A stretch of 64,000 nucleotides of DNA from Lacihabitans sp. CCS-44 (GCF_024343735.1 NZ_RJUE01000057.1:1-64000); one strand, 5' to 3'. Shown: positions 1-9,502, counted from the stretch's first letter. Numbers and translations are program-made. The notes: a model not told the origin generated them from the sequence alone.

Positions 1-556
1 CCTGAGGCAGGGCTTGGTCTTCGCTACTGAATTTGGCCTGCGTAAATACCTCAAAACCAGAAGGAAGTATTCCATCAAATGTCACAGAATATTTTACAGA
101 TTTCTTTCCGCTTTTATTATCGAGCCCCTCTTTAAGTTTGCCAGACATCTCACTCACCATGGTGCTGTCTACCCGAATCAAATTGTACTTTAACTGCTCA
201 CTATAAGCATAATAATCTGAAAAAGTAGTGTAGATGAACTCATAGACTTCCTTAAAGTAATGATAGTCAATCTTTGAAAGCCTTTCCGAAATGGAGCTTC
301 TGACTACGGTTTCCCTTTCATCTAAGTCAAACAGTACTTTAAATCCCGAATCGTTAAAAGTATCTTCTAAAGTGCGTTGGCTTAATTTCTCATTGTCTAG
401 AATTCCATAAAGTAGTAGATAGAATACCTTTTTGGCATGCAATACTTTAGTATAATAGTCAACATTCGTATTAGAGGATAGGTGGGTTAATAAAGCCTCT
501 GGTATTAACCCTATCAGTTGGCTTACTGATACCTTGTGGTTCTTGAAATTTGTCAT
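1..556 (-). CDS. IS4-family-like transposase, N-terminal part (cut by window edge)
   Basis: Reading leftward from an ATG at 556, an uninterrupted frame of 185 codons runs off the window. The product has an N-terminal helical region followed by LIRVDSTMVS, where D130 is the expected first Asp of a DDE catalytic triad, and then a beta-strand region (VKYSVTFDG) typical of the DDE_Tnp_1 fold of IS4-type elements. Transposases of this kind cut and paste their own element. The remaining catalytic residues lie outside the window, so activity cannot be judged. It sits only about 70 bases beyond the terminator of the ribosomal operon, which suggests the element inserted just downstream of that operon. 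I could not identify its terminal inverted repeat, because only one end is visible. Confidence 0.75.
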   Translation of the reverse strand, partial: MTNFKNHKVSVSQLIGLIPEALLTHLSSNTNVDYYTKVLHAKKVFYLLLYGILDNEKLSQRTLEDTFNDSGFKVLFDLDERETVVRSSISERLSKIDYHYFKEVYEFIYTTFSDYYAYSEQLKYNLIRVDSTMVSEMSGKLKEGLDNKSGKKSVKYSVTFDGILPSGFEVFTQAKFSSEDQALPQ

Positions 557-577
557 TAGATTTTAAGAAAGCGTAGC

Positions 578-607
578 CAAAGATACAAATTCATAAGTCT
601 AAGACAA
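578..607 (-). promoter_or_regulatory. Candidate promoter of the transposase
   Basis: On the minus strand TATCTTTG (585-578) matches the Bacteroidota -7 element TAnnTTTG. A TTG (607-605) lies 19 bases upstream. The predicted start of transcription is about 15 bases before the transposase ATG, as expected for an element that carries its own weak promoter. Confidence 0.45.
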
Positions 608-623
608 CGACAAATCATTAATA

Positions 624-661
624 ACAAAAAATGGCCGGAAGATATTTAATCTTCCGACCAT
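624..661 (-). terminator. Rho-independent terminator of the S10-spc-alpha operon
   Basis: An inverted repeat with arms TGGCCGGAAGAT (632-643) and ATCTTCCGACCA (649-660), one mismatch, and a 5-base loop is followed on the minus strand by a run of six T residues (630-625). It lies about 50 bases after the rplQ stop codon and closes the long ribosomal operon. Confidence 0.85.
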
Positions 662-710
662 GAATAGCCAATTGGCTCCTTTTTCAGTATTTTATCCTAA
701 GAATAAAAAA

Positions 711-1283
711 TTATTTTGTTTCCTCAGTCGATTCTCCTGCTTCTGGAGCTGTTGCTTCTTCTACTACCTCAGCAGAAGTAACTTCTTCCTCAACAACTGC
801 TACTGGAGCTGCCTCAACTACTGGAGCGGCAACTGAAGTTGCGTCGTCAGTTTTCTTAGTTTTTCCTCTTCTAGAACGCTTGGTTTTAGTATCTGCATCT
901 TCCACCGCTGAGCTTAACAAGTTTTCGTTGAAATCAACCAATTCGATAAGTGCAACAACTGCATTATCCCCTTGTCTTTGACCCAATTTAATAATTCTTG
1001 TGTAACCGCCGTTTCTTTCAGAAACCTTTTCTGCTATTTCGCCAAAAAGAATTTTGATTGATTCTTTGTCTTGCAAATAAGAAAAAACAGTTCTTCTTGA
1101 GTGCGTATTATCTGCCTTAGATTTTGTAATCAAAGGCTCGATATACATTCTTAAAGCTTTCGCTTTGGCCAATGTAGTCTCAATTCTTTTCGCTTTGATT
1201 AACGAAATTGTAAGGTTAGCCAACAACGCATCTCTGTGAGATTTTGTTCTACCTAAATGGTTTACTTTTTTACCGTGTCTCAT
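711..1283 (-). CDS. rplQ: 50S ribosomal protein L17
   Basis: L17 is a large-subunit protein near the exit of the peptide tunnel. The N-terminal 115 or so residues carry the family core, starting [12 protein letters not shown] and including the [10 protein letters not shown] segment. The protein is 190 residues long, well above the roughly 120-130 of the basic form. The extra C-terminal tail is low in complexity, rich in Ala, Val and Glu (about residues 130-190), preceded by a Lys/Arg stretch. Such tails are common in Bacteroidota L17. It is the last gene of the operon, 96 bases after rpoA, and is followed by the terminator. Confidence 0.97.
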   Translation of the reverse strand: MRHGKKVNHLGRTKSHRDALLANLTISLIKAKRIETTLAKAKALRMYIEPLITKSKADNTHSRRTVFSYLQDKESIKILFGEIAEKVSERNGGYTRIIKLGQRQGDNAVVALIELVDFNENLLSSAVEDADTKTKRSRRGKTKKTDDATSVAAPVVEAAPVAVVEEEVTSAEVVEEATAPEAGESTEETK

Positions 1284-1379
1284 TTTGTTCTATTTTCGTA
1301 AGTAACGGTTAGAAAACAGTTACGCAGGTATGTTTTCCACCTATTACGAGTTTAAAAAATTAATTCTGCGAAATTATTA

Positions 1380-2369
1380 TTACTCTTCGTCTAACTTGTA
1401 TTTGGCTACATCCATTCCAAAATGCAACTGCTTGTCGGCTATTAACTGCTCCAATTCAGTTAGTGATTTCTTACCAAAATTCCTAAACTTCATCATGTCA
1501 GCAACTTCCAATCTAGCCAAATCACCTAACGTACGTATGTCAGCTGATTTTAGACAGTTGTAAGCTCTAACTGATAGGTCAAGATCTTGTAAAGATGTCT
1601 TAAGAAGTTTTCTCATGTGCAAGAACTCCTCGTCAACCATATTGTCTTCCTCATCCTTCTTAGAATCGAACACCATGTTCTCATCTGTGAATTTAAGAAA
1701 GTGTTGTATCAAAATGTGAGACGCCTCTTGAAGAGCCTTCTCAGGATGTATAGAACCATCCGTTTTGATTTCCAACAAAAGCTTCTCATAGTCAGTTCTT
1801 TGCTCAACACGTGTGTTTTCTACACTGAACTTAACGTTTTTGATCGGCGTATAAATAGAGTCTATTGAAATAAACCCAATAGGCAAATCATTTGCTTTGT
1901 GTTCCTCACTAGGCACATATCCCCTGCCTTTATCTACAATTATCTCAAACTCTAATTCTTTTTTTGAATCCAAGCGAGCAATTACCAAATCGGGATTAAG
2001 AACCTCGAAACAAGAAGAAAACTTGCTTATTTCACCAGCTGTTAATTCACTTTGGTTTTTAATTTTTACGGTGATTTTATTATCTACAAAATCTGAAATC
2101 TTTTTAAATCTTACTTGTTTAAGATTCAAAATAATTTCAGTTACATCATCCACAACACCTTCAATTGATGAGAACTCATGAAGAACACCAGGAAATCTTA
2201 CCGATGTAATTGCGAAACCTTCTAATGAAGACAACAATATACGACGAAGAGCATTACCGATGGTTACTCCATATCCTCTTTCGAGTGGTTTAAACTCAAA
2301 AAAACCATGAAAGTCGTCCGCTTTTTCCATCACGACTTTATCGGGCATTTGAAATGCTAAAATTGACAT
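1380..2369 (-). CDS. rpoA: DNA-directed RNA polymerase subunit alpha
   Basis: Alpha forms the dimer on which beta and beta' assemble; its C-terminal domain contacts UP-element DNA and activators. The 329-residue product has the assembly domain over about residues 1-230 ([20 protein letters not shown] is the dimerisation signature) and the helix-hairpin-helix alpha-CTD over about 258-315 ([19 protein letters not shown], then [14 protein letters not shown]). Length and order are normal. It lies between rpsD and rplQ, the usual alpha-operon order. The ATG at 2369 gives the expected N terminus. Confidence 0.98.
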   Translation of the reverse strand: MSILAFQMPDKVVMEKADDFHGFFEFKPLERGYGVTIGNALRRILLSSLEGFAITSVRFPGVLHEFSSIEGVVDDVTEIILNLKQVRFKKISDFVDNKITVKIKNQSELTAGEISKFSSCFEVLNPDLVIARLDSKKELEFEIIVDKGRGYVPSEEHKANDLPIGFISIDSIYTPIKNVKFSVENTRVEQRTDYEKLLLEIKTDGSIHPEKALQEASHILIQHFLKFTDENMVFDSKKDEEDNMVDEEFLHMRKLLKTSLQDLDLSVRAYNCLKSADIRTLGDLARLEVADMMKFRNFGKKSLTELEQLIADKQLHFGMDVAKYKLDEE

Positions 2370-2400
2370 ACTGTGCTGTATATTTTCGTTAACGAAATAA

Positions 2401-2453
2401 TTGTAGGATTATCCCACAATATATTAAAGAAACCACCCCCGTAAAGGGGTGGT
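2401..2453 (-). promoter_or_regulatory. Strong intercistronic hairpins between rpsD and rpoA
   Basis: Two inverted repeats fill the 93-base rpsD-rpoA gap. One has perfect 8-base GC-rich arms, ACCACCCC (2432-2439) and GGGGTGGT (2446-2453), with a 6-base loop. The other is the near-palindrome at 2401-2419 (TTGT.GGAT/ATCC.ACAA). There is no long T-run directly after the GC-rich stem on the minus strand, so a full terminator is unlikely. It could be an attenuator, an mRNA processing or stability element, or a protein-binding site; the function is inferred. Confidence 0.5.
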
Positions 2454-2462
2454 AAGATATTA

Positions 2463-3068
2463 TTATTTGTTGTACAATTCGACAACTGCCTGATCGTTGA
2501 AATTCTCTGGCACTTGATCTCTGTCTGGGTAATTAATAAACACCCCTGCTAAGTCAGTTGAATTAAATTCTATCCAACCATACTTTTTAGACGAATTAAT
2601 ACTAGTGCTTGATGTAATATTCTCTAACGCTTTAGATTTCTCTCTTACTGCTATTGCCTGACCAGGCTTGACCAATAATGAAGGAATGTTAGTGATTTCA
2701 CCATCTACAACTATATGTTTGTGGGCTACCAATTGCCTCGCAGCTCTTCTTGTGGGAGCAATACCCATACGGTAAACTACATTGTCTAATCTTGATTCAC
2801 ATAATTTAATCAAGTTAGCCCCGGTTTGACCGTCTTTAACAGCAGCCAAATGGAATATTCTCGCAAATTGACGCTCAAGCATACCGTAAGTGTACTTAAT
2901 TTTCTGCTTCTCTTGCAATTGAAGGGCATATTCAGATTTTTTACCTCTTCTACCTCTACCGTGTTGTCCTGGAGGATAGTTTTTCTTTGCTAGTGCCTTG
3001 CTTGGCCCTAAGATTGCCTCTCCAAATTTTCTTGAAATCTTTGATTTCGGACCTGTATATCTTGCCAT
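2463..3068 (-). CDS. rpsD: 30S ribosomal protein S4
   Basis: S4 is a primary 16S rRNA-binding protein that nucleates 30S assembly. The 201-residue product begins [17 protein letters not shown] and carries the S4 RNA-binding domain over about residues 92-155 ([13 protein letters not shown], then [18 protein letters not shown]). No zinc-binding Cys cluster is visible at the N terminus, so it is the C-minus form. It lies 68 bases after rpsK and 93 before rpoA. Confidence 0.98.
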   Translation of the reverse strand: MARYTGPKSKISRKFGEAILGPSKALAKKNYPPGQHGRGRRGKKSEYALQLQEKQKIKYTYGMLERQFARIFHLAAVKDGQTGANLIKLCESRLDNVVYRMGIAPTRRAARQLVAHKHIVVDGEITNIPSLLVKPGQAIAVREKSKALENITSSTSINSSKKYGWIEFNSTDLAGVFINYPDRDQVPENFNDQAVVELYNK

Positions 3069-3136
3069 GTTTTAAAAAAATAATTTGTCAAATAATTAGC
3101 CCCAATGTCCAAACTAATATTTGTTTAAAAAATAAA

Positions 3137-3532
3137 TTATACTCTTCTTCTTTTAGGTGGTCTACAACCATTGTGAGGAAGCGGAGTAATATCAAAAATA
3201 TTAACTACATCAATACCTACGCTTTGAACTGTTCTCATAGCAGACTCTCTACCTGATCCAGGTCCCTTTACATAAATATCAGCCTTTCTCATACCTAAAT
3301 CATAAGCTACCTGACAACAGTTTTGTGATGCCATTTGTGCTGCATATGGCGTGTTCTTTTTAGAACCTCTAAAACCCATTTTACCAGCTGATGCCCATGA
3401 AATAACCTGTCCAGTACTGTTAGTAACTGAAATGATAATGTTGTTGAATGACGCTCTTACGTGAACTTGTCCGTAGGCTTCTACAACTACTACTCTTTTT
3501 TTTGCTTTGTCTTTTCTTTTAGCTTGTGCCAT
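3137..3532 (-). CDS. rpsK: 30S ribosomal protein S11
   Basis: S11 lies on the platform of the small subunit. The 131-residue protein has the highly conserved C-terminal block [16 protein letters not shown] and ends [17 protein letters not shown], both diagnostic. The N-terminal Lys/Arg-rich lead is usual for the phylum. It is located between rpsM and rpsD, with 64- and 68-base gaps. Confidence 0.98.
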   Translation of the reverse strand: MAQAKRKDKAKKRVVVVEAYGQVHVRASFNNIIISVTNSTGQVISWASAGKMGFRGSKKNTPYAAQMASQNCCQVAYDLGMRKADIYVKGPGSGRESAMRTVQSVGIDVVNIFDITPLPHNGCRPPKRRRV

Positions 3533-3596
3533 TATTGATAGAAAAACTTAAATTAAGGCAGGAAAACTAAATATTTTCCCCTGATCCAACTAAGTA

Positions 3597-3971
3597 TTAT
3601 TTAGTTGCTTTCTTCTTGTTAGCGATAGTTTTACGCTTACCTTTTCTTGTTCTTGAGTTATTTTTAGTTTTTTGACCTCTCAAAGGTAAACCTTTTCTAT
3701 GTCTCAAACCTCTATAACATCCGATATCCATTAAACGTTTAATGCTAAGTGTAACCTCAGAACGTAAAGCACCTTCGACTTTAAACTCATTAGAAATTAT
3801 AGCACGAATCGCGTTAGCTTCATCGTCTGACCATTCGCCCGCCTTCTTATCAACAGAAATGTTAGCTTGGCCTAAAATATTTTTTGCAGTACTGCGACCT
3901 ATACCGTATATATAGGTAAGAGAAATTTCACCTCTCTTTTTGTCCGGAATATCAACACCTGAGATCCTCAT
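3597..3971 (-). CDS. rpsM: 30S ribosomal protein S13
   Basis: S13 sits in the head of the 30S subunit and contacts the P-site tRNA and the central bridge. The 124-residue product starts [20 protein letters not shown] and has the [20 protein letters not shown] core and a Lys-rich C terminus. It follows rpmJ after only 5 bases, so the two are almost certainly co-translated. Confidence 0.98.
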   Translation of the reverse strand: MRISGVDIPDKKRGEISLTYIYGIGRSTAKNILGQANISVDKKAGEWSDDEANAIRAIISNEFKVEGALRSEVTLSIKRLMDIGCYRGLRHRKGLPLRGQKTKNNSRTRKGKRKTIANKKKATK

Positions 3972-3976
3972 AAATA

Positions 3977-4093
3977 TTAACCTTGTCTTTGTTTAAATTT
4001 AGGATTTTTCTTATTAATTACGTAAATCTTACCCTTACGTCTGATAACTTTACAGTCCTCACTACGTTTTTTTACTGATGCTTTAACTTTCAT
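3977..4093 (-). CDS. rpmJ: 50S ribosomal protein L36 (zinc-free form)
   Basis: A 38-codon frame between infA and rpsM encodes a product that starts [19 protein letters not shown] and ends PKFKQRQG, the unmistakable L36 sequence. L36 completes the large subunit near the base of the L7/L12 stalk. Zinc-binding L36 proteins have a Cys-Cys-Cys-His set; here only one Cys (C14) remains and the later positions are Asn and Phe, so this is the C-minus paralogue type that does not need zinc. The gene is shorter than usual ORF-length cut-offs. Confidence 0.95.
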   Translation of the reverse strand: MKVKASVKKRSEDCKVIRRKGKIYVINKKNPKFKQRQG

Positions 4094-4120
4094 TTTATTT
4101 AATTAATATATTAAAACCGA

Positions 4121-4339
4121 TTATTTGTATCGGTAAGTAATTCTTGCTTTTGACAAATCGTATGGAGACATCTCCAACTTGACCTTATCTCCAGGCAAAA
4201 TCCTGATGTAATTCATCCTCATTTTACCTGAAATATGAGCTATTACCTCATGCTTGTTCTCTAACTCTACCCGAAACATGGCATTTGATAAAGCTTCCAC
4301 TATTACACCGTCTACCTGAATATTTGACTGCTTTGCCAT
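4121..4339 (-). CDS. infA: Translation initiation factor IF-1
   Basis: IF-1 is a 72-residue OB-fold (S1-like) protein that occupies the ribosomal A site during initiation. The sequence has the family core [19 protein letters not shown] and ends [15 protein letters not shown], which is characteristic. It lies 2 bases downstream of map and 27 upstream of rpmJ, the standard Bacteroidota order. Confidence 0.97.
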   Translation of the reverse strand: MAKQSNIQVDGVIVEALSNAMFRVELENKHEVIAHISGKMRMNYIRILPGDKVKLEMSPYDLSKARITYRYK

Positions 4340-4341
4340 TC

Positions 4342-5145
4342 TTAAATTATCTCTAAGTTTCTACTTACCAAAACTTCCTCTATAAACTCAAAAGTTGTTA
4401 AAATCTCATAACCACCTTTTGTTACCATTATGGTATGCTCAAAGTGAGCTGCTGGCTTTCTATCTTCAGTTCTTATGGTCCAGTTATCATTCTCTTGAAC
4501 TACAAACCTCTTACCTAAAGTAATCATAGGTTCAATTGCAATGACCATTCCTACCTGCAATTTAGGGCCATTGCCTCTTTTGCCAAAATTCGGAACCTCC
4601 GGGGCTTCATGAAGATATTTACCCACTCCATGACCAACCAATTCTCTAACCACTCCATATCCCAAACCTTCTGTGAAGCTTTGAACACCGTAACTTATGT
4701 CTCCTATCCTATTGCCTGGTTTCACTTGAGCGATTCCTTCAAACAAAGATCTTTTTGTATCAGCGAGTAACTTTTTTGTTAGAGGATTTACATCTCCAAC
4801 CATATAAGTATAAGCACTGTCTGCATGATATCCGTTCTTGAAAACACCACAATCTACTGAAACTATATCACCATCTTTTAATTCTCTTGTACTCGGAATA
4901 CCGTGAACAACAACATCATTAACAGAGATGCAGAGTGTGGCAGGAAAACCATTGTAATTTTTAAATGAAGGCTTACCGCCATTATCTAAAATATATTCCT
5001 CAGCAACTTTATCTAAATCCTTTGTCCTTACACCAACACCAATTAATTTAGCTACCTCTGCTTGTGCCCTACCTAAAATTACCCCGTTTTGCTTAATAAT
5101 ACTAGCTTCTTCAGCATTCTTAAGGTAAATAACTCTTTTCGACAT
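4342..5145 (-). CDS. map: Type I methionine aminopeptidase
   Basis: This enzyme removes the initiator Met from new proteins in the cytosol. All five metal ligands of the pita-bread fold can be placed: D98 (SVDCG), D109 (GYHADSA), H172 ([11 protein letters not shown]), E205 (AIEPM) and E236 (HFEHT). The length of 267 residues is normal. It is nested between secY (5 bases) and infA (2 bases), so it is tightly co-translated with the secretion and ribosome genes. Confidence 0.97.
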   Translation of the reverse strand: MSKRVIYLKNAEEASIIKQNGVILGRAQAEVAKLIGVGVRTKDLDKVAEEYILDNGGKPSFKNYNGFPATLCISVNDVVVHGIPSTRELKDGDIVSVDCGVFKNGYHADSAYTYMVGDVNPLTKKLLADTKRSLFEGIAQVKPGNRIGDISYGVQSFTEGLGYGVVRELVGHGVGKYLHEAPEVPNFGKRGNGPKLQVGMVIAIEPMITLGKRFVVQENDNWTIRTEDRKPAAHFEHTIMVTKGGYEILTTFEFIEEVLVSRNLEII

Positions 5146-5150
5146 TCTAA

Positions 5151-6476
5151 TTAATTACTAATTACAGCCGTCTGACGACCTTCAATTCTTCCGGACTCCA
5201 TCAATCCTTCGTACTTCTTCATTAAAAGGTAACTTTCAACCTGCTGCAATGTATCTAAAACAACACCTACCAAAATTAGCAAGGAAGTCCCTCCAAAGAA
5301 TGATGAAAAAAGCTGAGTCATACCAAACAAACTGGCAATTGCTGGAAAAATAGCAATCATAGCCAAAAGTATACTACCTGGAAGTGTAATTCTATCTAAA
5401 ACCTGGGCTACAAAATCAGATGTTGGCTGACCAGGCTTTATACCAGGTATGAAACCACCACCTCTTTTCATGTCATCAGCTATTTGATTAGGATTGATTG
5501 ATATTGCCGTGTAAAAGAATGTAAATGCAACAATCAAAACCAAATACAGTAAGTTATACTGCCATGAGGTAGGATCACTGAATATTGTATTAACTGTTTG
5601 AGCAAAATCACTTTTCTCTGCAAAAAGCGACGCAATAAAAGCAGGAATAAACATCAGAGCCTGACCAAATATAATCGGCATAACTCCTGAAATGTTAAGC
5701 TTCAAAGGAAGATATTGCCTTTGACCAGTAACGGTTTTATTTCCAACAATTTGCTTTGCGTATTGAACAGGTATTCTTCTAACGGCCTGTGTCATAGCTA
5801 CTGCAAATATAACAACTAGGAACAAAGCAACAATCTCAATAACAAAGAACAATATCTGTCCATTTGCTGCTCTTGCATTTGCTTCTCCAATAATTGCTCC
5901 AGGAAAGCGTGAGACGATACCAATCATTATAATCATTGATATTCCGTTTCCAATTCCCTTCTCCGTAATTCTCTCACCTAACCACATACTCATCATCGTA
6001 CCAGCAACCAACATAATCACCCCAGAAAAATAAAATAGTCCTTGAGAAATAGTAATGGCATCAGTAGGAATGGTAGTTTTCAAGTAAGTGAAGCCTTGCG
6101 TAGCAGTAACTGCTATTGTCAACCATCTTGTGATTTGATTTAACTTTCTTCTACCAGACTCACCCTCCTTTTGTAATTTGGAGAAATACGGTAGAGCCAA
6201 TCCTAAAAGTTGAATAGCAATTGAAGCAGAAATATATGGCATTATACCTAGTGCCATAATTGAAGCCTTACTAAAAGCTCCTCCAACAAGTGTATCTAAT
6301 AAGCCTAATAGACCATTACCACTTGTTAAATCCTGTAACTTTGAAGGGTCAACACCTGGAAGCGTAATGTAAGAACCAACTCTGAAAATAATTATTATAA
6401 TGAAGGTAGCCAAGATTCTATTTCTCAGCTCTTCAATTGACCAGATGTTCTTAAATGTGCTTATTAATTTTTTCAT
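5151..6476 (-). CDS. secY: Protein translocase subunit SecY
   Basis: SecY is the channel of the Sec translocon in the inner membrane. The 441-residue protein has about ten hydrophobic spans, an N-terminal IWSIEELRNRILATF amphipathic lead, the plug-region sequence around ALGIMPYISASI, and the cytoplasmic loop EKGIGNGISMIIM. It follows rplO after 14 bases, the usual spc-operon position. Its partner SecG is encoded separately at 27276-27641. Confidence 0.98.
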   Translation of the reverse strand: MKKLISTFKNIWSIEELRNRILATFIIIIIFRVGSYITLPGVDPSKLQDLTSGNGLLGLLDTLVGGAFSKASIMALGIMPYISASIAIQLLGLALPYFSKLQKEGESGRRKLNQITRWLTIAVTATQGFTYLKTTIPTDAITISQGLFYFSGVIMLVAGTMMSMWLGERITEKGIGNGISMIIMIGIVSRFPGAIIGEANARAANGQILFFVIEIVALFLVVIFAVAMTQAVRRIPVQYAKQIVGNKTVTGQRQYLPLKLNISGVMPIIFGQALMFIPAFIASLFAEKSDFAQTVNTIFSDPTSWQYNLLYLVLIVAFTFFYTAISINPNQIADDMKRGGGFIPGIKPGQPTSDFVAQVLDRITLPGSILLAMIAIFPAIASLFGMTQLFSSFFGGTSLLILVGVVLDTLQQVESYLLMKKYEGLMESGRIEGRQTAVISN

Positions 6477-6490
6477 AAAAATAGCTAAGG

Positions 6491-6982
6491 TTATTCAGGT
6501 TGACTTCCTTCGGTTTCACTAGTAGCAGACGACTTAGTAACTACTGTAACAGTACCACCAAGTGCTTCTATAGCTGTAACCGCTGATTTAGAAAAAGCAT
6601 TCACGCTAACACTTACTTTTGATGTTAACTCGCCTCTACCTAAAACTTTTATTAAGTCAAACTTAGACATTAAACCGTGTTCTTTCAAGAATTTTAAGTC
6701 CACTAAGCTAACGCCTGTTTTTTCTACCAATGCCTGAATAGTATCAAGGTTGATTCCTTTGTACTCTACTCTATTGATGTTGTTAAAACCGAATTTAGGC
6801 AAACGTCTTTGTAAAGGCATTTGACCACCTTCAAAACCACGCTTTGAACTATATCCAGATCTAGACTTAGCACCCTTGTGACCTCTTCTAGCAGTGCCAC
6901 CACCGCCAGAGCCTTGACCTCTACCCTGTCTTGTATTATCTCTAACTGAACCTTTGGCAGGTTGTAAAATCTCTAATTTCAT
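6491..6982 (-). CDS. rplO: 50S ribosomal protein L15
   Basis: L15 is a 23S rRNA-binding protein that helps late assembly of the large subunit. The Gly/Arg-rich N-terminal arm (GRGQGSGGGGTARRGHKG, about residues 20-37) and the GFEGGQMPLQRRLPKFGF block are diagnostic. At 163 residues it is slightly longer than the roughly 145-150 norm, with a short Ser/Thr/Glu tail. It is located between rpmD and secY. Confidence 0.97.
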   Translation of the reverse strand: MKLEILQPAKGSVRDNTRQGRGQGSGGGGTARRGHKGAKSRSGYSSKRGFEGGQMPLQRRLPKFGFNNINRVEYKGINLDTIQALVEKTGVSLVDLKFLKEHGLMSKFDLIKVLGRGELTSKVSVSVNAFSKSAVTAIEALGGTVTVVTKSSATSETEGSQPE

Positions 6983-7029
6983 TTTGTATTTAATTTACGC
7001 AGTGTAAAAACACTACTCGGTTATCCCTA

Positions 7030-7209
7030 TTAACAATTTTCTACTCTAATCAAATGATTAACCTTTCTAATCATACCCTCAATTGCTGGATTTGATTCAA
7101 CCTCAACCGATCTACCGATTTTAGTTAAACCTAAAGCTTGCATTGTAAGTTTCTGCTTTTTAGGTCTCTCAATGATACTTTTTACTTGAGTAAGTTTTAC
7201 TTTAGCCAT
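7030..7209 (-). CDS. rpmD: 50S ribosomal protein L30
   Basis: A 59-codon frame in the gap between rpsE and rplO encodes a product starting MAKVKLTQVKSIIERPKKQK with the LGLTKIGRSVEVESNPAIEG core of L30. L30 binds 23S rRNA on the large subunit. The length is that of the short bacterial form. It lies 22 bases after rpsE and 47 before rplO. The small size makes it easy to miss in ORF calling. Confidence 0.95.
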   Translation of the reverse strand: MAKVKLTQVKSIIERPKKQKLTMQALGLTKIGRSVEVESNPAIEGMIRKVNHLIRVENC

Positions 7210-7231
7210 TACTAAAATTATTTATACGGTA

Positions 7232-7735
7232 TTATCCGTTGAATACTTTGTTTAATTTAATTCCTCTCATTGAAGCTACTTCGTGAGGAGCTCTCATTTT
7301 CAAAAGAGCATCTAAGGTAGCTTTAACAACGTTGTGAGGATTAGAACTTCCTTTAGACTTTGCAAGTACATTGTGCACACCTGCTGCCTCCAACACTGCA
7401 CGCATAGCTCCACCTGCTATAACTCCAGTACCTGGAGCAGCTGGCTTAACAAATACGAAACCACCTGAGTATTTACCTTCCATTTCGTGAGGAACGGTAC
7501 CGTTGATAATTGGAACGTTAACTAGGTTTTTGCGAGCATCTTCAATTGCCTTTGCTATTGCATCTGTAACTTCATTTGCCTTACCAAGACCTTGACCTAC
7601 AGCACCTTGGCCGTCACCAAGTACAACAATTGCTGAGAAGCTAAATCTACGACCACCTTTAACCACTTTCGCAACTCTATTGATGGCTACAACTCTCTCC
7701 TTTAATTCTGATTCGTTTACTTTAATTGCTTTCAT
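7232..7735 (-). CDS. rpsE: 30S ribosomal protein S5
   Basis: S5 helps form the mRNA entry channel and is linked to decoding accuracy. The 167-residue protein has the double-stranded-RNA-like N-terminal domain ([20 protein letters not shown], about residues 10-30) and the C-terminal domain with [20 protein letters not shown]. It is located between rplR (10 bases) and rpmD (22 bases). Confidence 0.98.
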   Translation of the reverse strand: MKAIKVNESELKERVVAINRVAKVVKGGRRFSFSAIVVLGDGQGAVGQGLGKANEVTDAIAKAIEDARKNLVNVPIINGTVPHEMEGKYSGGFVFVKPAAPGTGVIAGGAMRAVLEAAGVHNVLAKSKGSSNPHNVVKATLDALLKMRAPHEVASMRGIKLNKVFNG

Positions 7736-7745
7736 TTAAATAGTA

Positions 7746-8093
7746 TTAAAAGTTAAGTCCAGCTTCTCTCGCAGCGTCTGCCAAAGCTTTAACATTTCCA
7801 TGGTACAAATAACCACTGCGGTCAAATACACAAGCTGTAAGACCTATCTCAACCGCCTTTTTAGCAATGCTTGAACCTACTTGTTTTGAATTCTCTATAT
7901 TCAAAGATTTAAGACCTAGTTCCACTGAAGAGGCAGATGCCAAAGTTTTTCCTGCTATATCGTCAATTAATTGAACGTATATACCTGTATTACTACGAAA
8001 AACAGTTAACCTTGGTCTTTCAGGAGTACCTGAAACCTTTTTCCTAACTCTCCACTTTATTTTTTGTCTTCTTTCAGACTTAACACTAGACAT
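7746..8093 (-). CDS. rplR: 50S ribosomal protein L18
   Basis: L18 binds 5S rRNA and joins it to the central protuberance. The 115-residue sequence has the [18 protein letters not shown] block and ends [20 protein letters not shown], both characteristic. It is 25 bases after rplF and 10 before rpsE. Confidence 0.97.
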   Translation of the reverse strand: MSSVKSERRQKIKWRVRKKVSGTPERPRLTVFRSNTGIYVQLIDDIAGKTLASASSVELGLKSLNIENSKQVGSSIAKKAVEIGLTACVFDRSGYLYHGNVKALADAAREAGLNF

Positions 8094-8118
8094 ATATTAT
8101 AAAGTTATAATTTCTTAA

Positions 8119-8676
8119 TTATTTTTTACCTGCAGTTTTACCAGCTTTTCTTCTGATAACCTCTCCTACAAACTTAATACCTTTACCTTTGTACGGCTCA
8201 GATTTACGCAACGACTTTATTTTAGCAGCAACCAAACCTATTAATTGTTTGTCAGTACCTTGTAAAGTAATGATTGGATTCTTTCCTTTCTCCATCTTAG
8301 TTTCTACTTTGATTTCAGCAGGAACAACAAGATAAATATTGTGTGAGTAACCCAATGACATATCTATGATATTTCCGTTGTTGGTAGCTTTGTAACCCAC
8401 ACCGACTAATTCAAGCTCTTTTTTGTAGCCATCAGATACTCCGACGATAAGATTGCTTAACAGAGATCTATAAAGACCATGTAAAGCTTTGTGTCTTTTC
8501 TGCTCAGTTGGACGTGTTACAGTTAAAACACCATCTTCAATAATTAGGCCCATATCCGGGTCAATTTTTTGAGTCAAAGTACCTAACGCACCTTTCGCAG
8601 TCACTAAATTATCAGAACCAACAGTAACTGTTACTCCTGAGGGGATTGTAATTGGTTTTTTACCTATTCTAGACAT
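8119..8676 (-). CDS. rplF: 50S ribosomal protein L6
   Basis: L6 lies near the factor-binding site of the large subunit. Two L6 repeats fill the 185-residue product, starting MSRIGKKPITIPSGVTV, with the diagnostic C-terminal SEPYKGKGIKFVGEVIRRKA. It follows rpsH after 43 bases in normal spc order. Confidence 0.98.
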   Translation of the reverse strand: MSRIGKKPITIPSGVTVTVGSDNLVTAKGALGTLTQKIDPDMGLIIEDGVLTVTRPTEQKRHKALHGLYRSLLSNLIVGVSDGYKKELELVGVGYKATNNGNIIDMSLGYSHNIYLVVPAEIKVETKMEKGKNPIITLQGTDKQLIGLVAAKIKSLRKSEPYKGKGIKFVGEVIRRKAGKTAGKK

Positions 8677-8719
8677 TTTAAAACGTTTAAGGCTTCATTA
8701 AAGAAGCGGTCAACAAAAA

Positions 8720-9121
8720 TTAATAAACATAACAAAGTACCTCGCCACCAACATTCAGCGTTCTAGCCTCTTTGTCTGTAACAATTCCTTTGGAAGTTGA
8801 TAAAATAGCAATACCAAGGCCATTGAGTACTCTAGGCAGCTCAGTTGATTTTACATACTTTCTTAAACCAGGCTTTGAAACCCTAGAAAGATTGATAATT
8901 GCTGATTTTTTAGTAATTGGATTATATTTCAATGCAATTTTAATTACACCTTGAAGACCATCGTCTTCAAACTTATAACTTGCAATATAACCTTTTTCGT
9001 AAAGAAGAACTGTAAGTTCTTTTTTTAGGTTTGAGGCAGGAATCTCTACGACTCTATGTCTCGCTTTAATAGCATTTCTGATTCTTGTAAGAAAATCTGC
9101 TATTGGATCCGTTGTAATCAT
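8720..9121 (-). CDS. rpsH: 30S ribosomal protein S8
   Basis: S8 is a 16S rRNA-binding protein and, in enterobacteria, the translational repressor of the spc operon. The 133-residue product starts [17 protein letters not shown] and has the C-terminal [14 protein letters not shown] signature. The gap in front of it (111 bases) is the longest between adjacent genes of this operon and holds a candidate internal promoter and a small hairpin, so it may be a second control point. Confidence 0.97.
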   Translation of the reverse strand: MITTDPIADFLTRIRNAIKARHRVVEIPASNLKKELTVLLYEKGYIASYKFEDDGLQGVIKIALKYNPITKKSAIINLSRVSKPGLRKYVKSTELPRVLNGLGIAILSTSKGIVTDKEARTLNVGGEVLCYVY

Positions 9122-9197
9122 CTCTAAATTAATATTTTTTTGGATACCTTAGCCAACATTAGACAGTATCACAAGCGTGACTTCTCTAACTGGGCTG

Positions 9198-9205
9198 CAA
9201 AGATA
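9198..9205 (-). promoter_or_regulatory. Candidate internal promoter and hairpin in the rpsN-rpsH gap
   Basis: TATCTTTG on the minus strand (9205-9198) fits the TAnnTTTG -7 consensus and sits in the same local context (GGGCTGCAAA on the plus strand) as the main promoter candidate at 15931-15938. No well-spaced -33 TTG is visible. The predicted leader of about 70 bases contains TCAC-GCTT-GTGA, a small tetraloop hairpin. It could be a secondary promoter for the distal half of the operon; evidence is limited to the motif. Confidence 0.35.
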
Positions 9206-9232
9206 GTAATTCTAAATAAGAAAAAAAACTTT

Positions 9233-9502
9233 TTACCAAGAAGATTTGGTAACACCAGGAATAAATCCTGAATTGGCCATTTCACGGAAGGTAACACGGT
9301 TGATACCAAACTTTCTCATGTAACCCTTAGGGCGACCAGTAAGCTTACATCTATTGTGCAATCTAACAGGTGAAGAGTTTTTTGGAAGGGCATCTAAGCC
9401 TTTCCAATCTTGAGCTTCCTTAAGGGCAGCTCTTTTCGTAGCAAACTTAGCTACTAATCTCTCTCTTTTTCTTTCCCTAGCTTTTATTGACTCTTTTGCC
9501 AT
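9233..9502 (-). CDS. rpsN: 30S ribosomal protein S14 (zinc-independent)
   Basis: S14 is a head protein of the 30S subunit. The 89-residue product is the long, zinc-free form: it has [18 protein letters not shown] but no CxxC pairs of the short zinc form. It ends IPGVTKSSW as in most bacteria. It is 19 bases after rplE and 111 before rpsH. Confidence 0.97.
   Translation of the reverse strand: MAKESIKARERKRERLVAKFATKRAALKEAQDWKGLDALPKNSSPVRLHNRCKLTGRPKGYMRKFGINRVTFREMANSGFIPGVTKSSW

Noticed and set aside
1897-2181. Open frame on the plus strand opposite rpoA
   Set aside because: It is antisense to a fully conserved rpoA and shows no protein-family features.
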